DNA from: HdN1 sp052035295
GTDB lineage: Bacteria; Pseudomonadota; Gammaproteobacteria; Pseudomonadales; Ketobacteraceae
Direction: 5' to 3'
Length of the DNA: 64,000 bases
NCBI GenBank assembly: GCA_052035295.1
Contig: JBPOHS010000001.1
Coordinates: 1 to 64,000 of the forward strand
The position numbers and the translations under genes are program-made. Positions 59,005 through 64,000 of the stretch are shown here, piece by piece. Within the stretch, counting starts at the first letter, position 1; each line of letters starts with the position of its first letter. Below the pieces are notes generated by a model, which worked only from the letters and a program-made list of their open reading frames with translations, was not told where the DNA came from and did no database searches.

Positions 59005-61148
59005 GCACGCGCCGCATTGATCGCTGCCAGCACCGAACGCGCGGATTCCGGTACCGGGGTGCCGGGGCCGAATACACCTTTAACACCGGCCTCGAACAGA
59101 CAATCGTAGTCCTGGCGCGGAATGACGCCGCCTGCCACCACGATGATATCGTCCGCACCCTGTTTTCTCAGTTCATTGATGAGTTCGGGCACCAGCGTCT
59201 TGTGTCCGGCAGCCTGGGAAGACACGCCAACGACATGCACGTCATTCTCGATGGCCTGTTTGGCAACTTCGGCCGGTGTCGAGAACAGGGGTGACAAGTC
59301 GATATCGAAGCCGACGTCGGCAAAGGCCGTGGCAATGATCTTGGCGCCGCGATCATGTCCGTCTTGCCCCATTTTGGCGACCAGCATGCGTGGGCGACGA
59401 CCATGTTGTGCTTCGAAGGCTTCGATATCACCCTTGATGGCTGACCAGTTGTCGTCAGTCTGATAGGCGCTGCCGTAAACCCCGCTGACGGTTTTGGCAT
59501 TGGCATTGAAACGGCCAAACACCTTCTCGATCGCGTCGCTGATTTCACCAACGGTGGCGCGGGCGCGGGCGGCTTCAATGGCCAGTTCAAGGCCGTTGCC
59601 TTCACCGGTTTCCGACCACTTGGTCAGCGCTGCCAGCGCCGCATTGGTGCGGGCCTGGTCGCGAGAAGATTTGACCTGGTTCAGGCGGCGGATCTGTGAC
59701 TCACGAACCGCCGAGTTGTCGATTTCGAGGATTTCGACGGCGTCTTCCTTGGCGAGGCGGTATTTGTTGACACCAACAATGACGTCTTCGCCACGATCGA
59801 TGCGGGCCTGCTTTTTCGCCGCGGCTTCTTCGATGCGCAGTTTGGGCTCACCGGTTTCGATCAAATGTGCCATGCCGCCACGCACTTTCACGTCTTCAAT
59901 GATGACCCAGGCTTTTTCTACCAGTTCATTGGTGAGCGATTCCATCATATACGAGCCACCCCACGGATCGACGACCTTGGTGATGCCGGTTTCTTCCTGG
60001 ATCACGATCTGGGTGTTACGCGCGATACGGGCAGAAAACTCGGTGGGCAGGGCAATCGCTTCATCAAACGCGTTGGTGTGCAGGGATTGCGTGCCGCCAA
60101 AAACCGCTGCCATGGCTTCAATCGTGGTGCGGATCACGTTGTTGTACGGATCCTGCTCGGTGAGCGACCAGCCGGAAGTCTGGCAGTGGGTGCGCAGCAT
60201 GCGGGATTCGGCTTTCTTCGGATTGTACTGGGCAACGATGCGATCCCACAGGATGCGCGCGGCACGCAGCTTGGCGATTTCCATGTAGAAATTCATGCCG
60301 ATGCCGAAGAAGAACGACAGGCGCGGAGCGAAATCATCGATGTCCATGCCGGCCGACAGGGCGGTGTTGATATATTCCTGACCGTCAGCCAGCGTGTAGG
60401 CCAGTTCCAGCAGCGCGTCGGCGCCGGCTTCCTGGATGTGGTAACCCGAAATGGAAATCGAGTTGTATTTCGGCATGTTTTTCGCGGTGTAGCCGATGAT
60501 GTCGGCAATGATGCGCATCGATCCCTTGGGCGGATAGATATAGGTGTTGCGCACCATGAATTCTTTCAGGATGTCGTTCTGGATTGTGCCCGACAGTTTG
60601 TTTTGCGCCACGCCTTGTTCTTCCGCTGCGACGACGTACATGGCCAGCACCGGCAATACCGCGCCGTTCATGGTCATCGACACCGAGACCTTGTCGAGCG
60701 GGATCTGGTCGAACAGGATTTTCATGTCCTCGACGGAATCGATGGCAACGCCGGCCTTGCCGACATCTCCGGTCACCCGCGGGTGATCGGAGTCATAACC
60801 GCGGTGGGTGGCCAGATCGAAGGCGACCGAAGCGCCTTGTTGACCGGCCGCCAGGTTCTTGCGGTAAAACGCATTGGATTCTTCAGCAGTGGAAAACCCG
60901 GCATATTGGCGAATGGTCCACGGGCGACCCGCGTACATGGTGGCCTTGGGGCCGCGAGCGAAAGGGGAAAAGCCCGGCAGGGTGTCAGCGTAAGGCAGTG
61001 AGGCCGTATCTTCGGCTGTGTACAGGGGCTTGATGGCAATGCCTTCGGCAGTATTCCAGATCAGCCGGTCGGGTGACTTGCCACGGCTTTCTTCTGTTGC
61101 CAGATTTTTCCAGTCTTCCACTGTCGGCTTTTGCACTTCGTTGCCCAT
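59001..61148 (-). CDS. scpA: Methylmalonyl-CoA mutase (fused large and small parts)
   Basis: Adenosylcobalamin-dependent interconversion of methylmalonyl-CoA and succinyl-CoA. From the ATG at 61148, with an AGAGGG site, the product is 715 residues, the homodimeric E. coli Sbm/ScpA type. The substrate barrel has KATMYAGRPWTIRQYAGFST and RTHCQTSGWSLTEQDPYNN. The C-terminal B12 domain has DGHDRG (DxHxxG) followed by GFDIDLSPLF. No epimerase or propionyl-CoA carboxylase is nearby, so the direction of flux is not evident. Confidence 0.96.
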   Translation of the reverse strand: MGNEVQKPTVEDWKNLATEESRGKSPDRLIWNTAEGIAIKPLYTAEDTASLPYADTLPGFSPFARGPKATMYAGRPWTIRQYAGFSTAEESNAFYRKNLAAGQQGASVAFDLATHRGYDSDHPRVTGDVGKAGVAIDSVEDMKILFDQIPLDKVSVSMTMNGAVLPVLAMYVVAAEEQGVAQNKLSGTIQNDILKEFMVRNTYIYPPKGSMRIIADIIGYTAKNMPKYNSISISGYHIQEAGADALLELAYTLADGQEYINTALSAGMDIDDFAPRLSFFFGIGMNFYMEIAKLRAARILWDRIVAQYNPKKAESRMLRTHCQTSGWSLTEQDPYNNVIRTTIEAMAAVFGGTQSLHTNAFDEAIALPTEFSARIARNTQIVIQEETGITKVVDPWGGSYMMESLTNELVEKAWVIIEDVKVRGGMAHLIETGEPKLRIEEAAAKKQARIDRGEDVIVGVNKYRLAKEDAVEILEIDNSAVRESQIRRLNQVKSSRDQARTNAALAALTKWSETGEGNGLELAIEAARARATVGEISDAIEKVFGRFNANAKTVSGVYGSAYQTDDNWSAIKGDIEAFEAQHGRRPRMLVAKMGQDGHDRGAKIIATAFADVGFDIDLSPLFSTPAEVAKQAIENDVHVVGVSSQAAGHKTLVPELINELRKQGADDIIVVAGGVIPRQDYDCLFEAGVKGVFGPGTPVPESARSVLAAINAARA

Positions 61149-61272
61149 GAGACCCTCTGCTTGCAGTTCACACTTTACTTTTAAATTGGCGGTTAATTTA
61201 CCGAAATCAGGTGTCAAAAGCACCCATTAACTGTAACCGTTTCTATCGGTGGACGCATTCTACCGCAAAGGT

Positions 61273-61284
61273 GACTGCGCAGTC
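61273..61284. promoter_or_regulatory. 12-bp palindrome upstream of methylmalonyl-CoA mutase
   Basis: GACTGCGCAGTC is a perfect dyad 125 bases upstream of the mutase start, in the 267-base gap between the mutase and pgl. It is a candidate operator. Nothing else is obvious in the gap. Confidence 0.3.
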
Positions 61285-61415
61285 TTCAGTGGATTGTCAG
61301 ATCAGCCGTTTTCCGGCCGGGTGCAAAGGTTCAGGACTTAACAGGGTTTGTCCGTGCAGGGAACGCTAATCAGGGGATGGATTGAACCGGGATTGCAGGG
61401 TCGCGACTACCGGAA

Positions 61416-62135
61416 CTACACCAACCTGTCGGTGCGGGAAAGCGCGTGTTCAATGCCGACGACCAATACCTGGGTAAACGCCGAATTCACCAACCGGCAG
61501 ACAGGCAACGGAGAATTTTCGGCGATCAGGTCTTCAAAGCGACGGGTTTTTTCTTCGCTGGGCAGGAACAACACGATCAACCTCGCCCGTGAAATCCAAC
61601 TCAAGGTAAGACTCAAACGGGGATGCGCAGCACTTTCGCTGATTGCTTCGCCACAGCGCTGACGGTTGGACGGATCCATCAAATGCTGCACTTGCGGCGC
61701 ATCCGGAAACCATGACAGCGTGTGGCCGTCCATCCCCATGCCCAGCACGACGACATCGAGCTGTCCGGGCAGCACTTTCAATGCCTGCTCGGTGAGCTGC
61801 GCTCCTTGCTTCGGCGTCGTTCCATCGTTCTTGAGGGGAATGAAACAGGCCGCTTCTGCACGGTTTTTCAGTAAATGAGTGTGAACAAGGCGTTCATTGC
61901 TGGCCTCGTCTTGTGGATCGATCCAGCGCTCATCGGCAAGAGTGATCATCACCTTTTCCCAAGGCAATGGCTGCAGGTTCAAATGTTCGAATAACGGTAT
62001 GGGTGATGTGCCACCGGAAACCACCAGGCTGGCTTTGCCGCGAGTGGTGATCGCTTCTTCAAGCGCTTTGGCAATAGCGTCGACGGCTTGATCGACTGCA
62101 GATACCGTGGTGCGTGCCAGCGTCAGGGCGAACAT
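61416..62135 (-). CDS. pgl: 6-phosphogluconolactonase
   Basis: Hydrolyses 6-phosphogluconolactone in the oxidative pentose phosphate and Entner-Doudoroff routes. The product is 239 residues (DevB type). SLVVSGGTSPIPLFEHL, ITLADERWIDPQDEASNE and VVLGMGMDGHTLSWFPDA are present. The last reads S-W-F where most homologues have S-L-F. It starts 2 bases after the zwf stop. Confidence 0.95.
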   Translation of the reverse strand: MFALTLARTTVSAVDQAVDAIAKALEEAITTRGKASLVVSGGTSPIPLFEHLNLQPLPWEKVMITLADERWIDPQDEASNERLVHTHLLKNRAEAACFIPLKNDGTTPKQGAQLTEQALKVLPGQLDVVVLGMGMDGHTLSWFPDAPQVQHLMDPSNRQRCGEAISESAAHPRLSLTLSWISRARLIVLFLPSEEKTRRFEDLIAENSPLPVCRLVNSAFTQVLVVGIEHALSRTDRLV

Positions 62136-62137
62136 GT

Positions 62138-63673
62138 TCAGACGGCCCCTTCATGCCACACGTTACCGTCGCGTGCCAGCAGAAGTGTCGATGATGCCGG
62201 CCCCCACGTGCCGGCATTATAGGGATCCGGTTGCGAGGAATTATCACGCCAGCTGCTGATGATGGGATCTACCCAGGCCCAGGCGGCTTCCATTTCGTCC
62301 TGGCGTACGAACAGGGTTGGATCGCCGTGCACCACGTCTGCCAGTAAGCGCTGATAGGCGTCGGCTTTTCCGTTTGCCTTGCGGTCAGGCGCGCTCAAGT
62401 CCAGATCGATACTGCGAACATCCATGCCACGCCCCGGACGCTTGCCGCAAAGTCGCAGTTTTATCGATTCGTCGGGTTGCAGCGTGATTACCAACCGGTT
62501 GTTGTTGAGATGCGTGGACGTGCGATTGAAAATCGAGTGTGCAATCGGTTTGAACTGCACCACGATCTGGCAGGTGCGCCGGGGCATGCGTTTTCCCGTG
62601 CGCAAATAGAAAGGTACGCCGGCCCAGCGCAGGTTATCGATATTGAGCTTGAGCGCAACGAACGTTTCGGTGCTGCTGTCGCGGTTGGCATCGCCCTCCG
62701 GGTTGGCGCTGCCTTCCTGCTGGGCACCGTTTTCCTGGTTGTAGCCACAAAGGGTACGGCCATCAATAACGCCATTGGCGTATTGTCCCCGGACGACTTG
62801 TTCAACGATGCTTTGTTCATTGAGTGGACGCAGGGATTTCAGCACTTTGAGTTTCTCATCCCGTACCTGGTCCGGTTCAATGATCGATGGTGGTTCCATG
62901 GCAACGATACACAGCATCTGCAACAGATGATTCTGCAGCATGTCGCGCAGCGCGCCCGTTTCGTCATAAAAATCAATGCGTCCTTCAACACCAATGCTTT
63001 CGGCGATGGTGATCTGGATGTGATCGACGTAATGGTGATTCCACAAGGATTCAAACAGGGGGTTGGCAAAACGCAGCACAAACAGGTTTTGAACCGTTTC
63101 CTTGCCGAGGTAATGATCGATGCGATAGATCTGTGACTCGCTGAAATGCCGGGACAATACCTTGTTCAGATCCATGGCACTGGCCAGGTCATGGCCGATA
63201 GGCTTTTCGAGGACCAGCCGCGTATGGTCGTTGATCATGCCGGCCTGAGCCAGCTGGTCGCAGATCGAGCCGTAGGCAGAGGAGGGCGTGGACAGGTAAA
63301 TGACGCCCGGCAACGAGGCGCTGGTGGGGTGCTGCTTTCCGTAGGCCGCAAGGCCACGTGTGCCCTGACCTTGGTTGTGCTGCCCGACCCCTTCATCGTC
63401 GCTGGTCGACAGGTAATCGAGATGGGGTAACAGTTCCTGCCAGGTGTCGTCCTCCCATTCGTTTTCAAGATGTTGGCGCAGGTTTTTCTCGATGAGCGCA
63501 TGGAACTCTGCGAGCGCCATGGGCGTTCGACTGACTCCCAGAATCCGGGTCTGGGCAGAAAAACCGCTGTCACGGCAATAGCGGAAAAGTGCCGGGAACA
63601 GTTTGCGCAGGGCAAGGTCACCAGTAGCACCGAACAGCATCAGAATGAAACTGGCGGGTGTGCTCGCTTTCAC
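62138..63673 (-). CDS. zwf: Glucose-6-phosphate 1-dehydrogenase
   Basis: Oxidises glucose-6-phosphate with NADP. The product is 511 residues from a GTG with a GAGG site. The N-terminal FGATGDLALRKLFPAL is the coenzyme loop, and RIDHYLGKE is the active-site signature. PFYLRTGKRMPRR is typical. Two polar insertions stand out: one near residue 95 (around VGQHNQGQGTRG), and a stretch of about 20 residues rich in N, E, G and S just before TETFVALKLNIDN. Both are where loops occur in the family. Confidence 0.96.
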   Translation of the reverse strand: MKASTPASFILMLFGATGDLALRKLFPALFRYCRDSGFSAQTRILGVSRTPMALAEFHALIEKNLRQHLENEWEDDTWQELLPHLDYLSTSDDEGVGQHNQGQGTRGLAAYGKQHPTSASLPGVIYLSTPSSAYGSICDQLAQAGMINDHTRLVLEKPIGHDLASAMDLNKVLSRHFSESQIYRIDHYLGKETVQNLFVLRFANPLFESLWNHHYVDHIQITIAESIGVEGRIDFYDETGALRDMLQNHLLQMLCIVAMEPPSIIEPDQVRDEKLKVLKSLRPLNEQSIVEQVVRGQYANGVIDGRTLCGYNQENGAQQEGSANPEGDANRDSSTETFVALKLNIDNLRWAGVPFYLRTGKRMPRRTCQIVVQFKPIAHSIFNRTSTHLNNNRLVITLQPDESIKLRLCGKRPGRGMDVRSIDLDLSAPDRKANGKADAYQRLLADVVHGDPTLFVRQDEMEAAWAWVDPIISSWRDNSSQPDPYNAGTWGPASSTLLLARDGNVWHEGAV

Positions 63674-63853
63674 GTCAGTGGCCTCGTCTTGATCAGATCT
63701 GAAGGGGATATGAATTAAGACTAGCGACGGGGCCCAGATAGTTCAATTTTCACTGAGAAGGCAAGTGGCTATTGCGCAGGCTGCAGGTTAGAATTCGGTT
63801 ACCGGAATGCATGAACCGGTGAAAGTAGTCCTTTGTAGCCACCAGGAGTCGAA
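63674..63853. other. Divergent intergenic region zwf / galU copy 2
   Basis: This 180-base region must hold both promoters. TCAGATCTGA at 63693-63702 is a perfect 10-bp palindrome just upstream of zwf. TAGAAT near 63790 could be a -10 for galU, but its -35 is poor. Confidence 0.4.
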
Positions 63854-64000
63854 ATGATCTCGAAATGTATTTTTCCCGTCGCTGGTTACGGCACGCGCTT
63901 CCTGCCTGCCACCAAGTCGCAGCCCAAGGAAATGTTGCCGGTGGTCAATAAGCCACTGGTTCAGTATGGGGTAGAAGAGGCCATGGAAGCCGGTTTGACC
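63854..64000 (+). CDS. galU: UTP-glucose-1-phosphate uridylyltransferase, N-terminal part (copy 2, cut by window edge)
   Basis: Second GalU. Only 49 codons are present, starting MISKCIFPVAGYGTRF, with the GxGTRFLPATK signature and PKEMLPVVNKPLVQYGVEEA. An AGGAG site lies just before the ATG. It is clearly not a recent duplicate of copy 1: the two differ at many residues and in codon choice. Placement next to zwf-pgl suggests a link to glucose-phosphate flow. Confidence 0.92.
   Translation, partial: MISKCIFPVAGYGTRFLPATKSQPKEMLPVVNKPLVQYGVEEAMEAGLT

Overview
The window reads as a non-enteric gammaproteobacterial chromosome. The long-range gene order is the evidence: mnmA-hflD-purB-roxA; cspD divergent from clpS-clpA, then infA-bpt-aat-trxB; ftsK-lolA-rarA-crcB-serS-cysG; tusDCB-tusE with a TrpD2 protein; and uvrY-uvrC-pgsA followed by tRNA-Gly, tRNA-Cys and tRNA-Leu. 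These blocks resemble Pseudomonas and, for the uvrY block, E. coli. A PEP-CTERM regulatory set (PrsT, PrsR, PrsK), DUF1631 proteins, alanine dehydrogenase, monomeric isocitrate dehydrogenase and B12-dependent methylmalonyl-CoA mutase rule out an enteric host and suggest a free-living environmental species. I cannot name a genus. I see no insertion sequence, prophage, CRISPR array or rRNA.

Layout. 1-5.3 kb (minus strand): the start of one galU, then roxA, purB, hflD, mnmA and nudJ. 5.4-7.5 kb: an unrecognised internally duplicated protein, divergent from moaC-moaD-moaE. 7.4-13.7 kb: rluE, cspD, and the N-degron set clpS, clpA, bpt and aat with infA among them. 13.7-23.7 kb: trxB, ald, ftsK, lolA, rarA, crcB, serS, cysG. 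23.8-28.0 kb: a chemoreceptor, then the sulfur-relay genes tusD-C-B-E with trpD2. 28.2-33.0 kb: tRNA-Ser, a stand-alone Anbu proteasome-like hydrolase, uvrY, uvrC, pgsA and three tRNA genes separated by terminator-like hairpins. 33.4-38.2 kb: isocitrate dehydrogenase, an alpha/beta hydrolase and ppnN.

38.4-57.8 kb is the least conventional part. It carries a small unknown protein, a DUF2806-like protein, a 1297-residue PilZ-DUF1631-GGDEF-EAL protein translationally coupled to an amidase, an HD-GYP phosphodiesterase, a YfaZ-like outer-membrane protein and a SPOR-domain protein. It then carries PrsT, a fibronectin-type lipoprotein, PrsR, PrsK and a second DUF1631 protein. Three of these have c-di-GMP-related domains and three belong to the system that controls PEP-CTERM/exosortase envelope proteins. 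The neighbourhood therefore looks like a c-di-GMP and cell-envelope control region, and the two DUF1631 paralogues are its main unknown. 58.0-64.0 kb: meaB with methylmalonyl-CoA mutase, then pgl-zwf, divergent from a second galU that runs off the right edge.

Functional links. ClpS/ClpA with Bpt and Aat form an N-degron pathway, in which the transferases add leucine or phenylalanine and ClpS delivers to ClpA. TusBCDE passes sulfur to MnmA for tRNA 2-thiouridine. Zwf, Pgl and two GalU copies join glucose-phosphate metabolism to UDP-glucose and exopolysaccharide supply.
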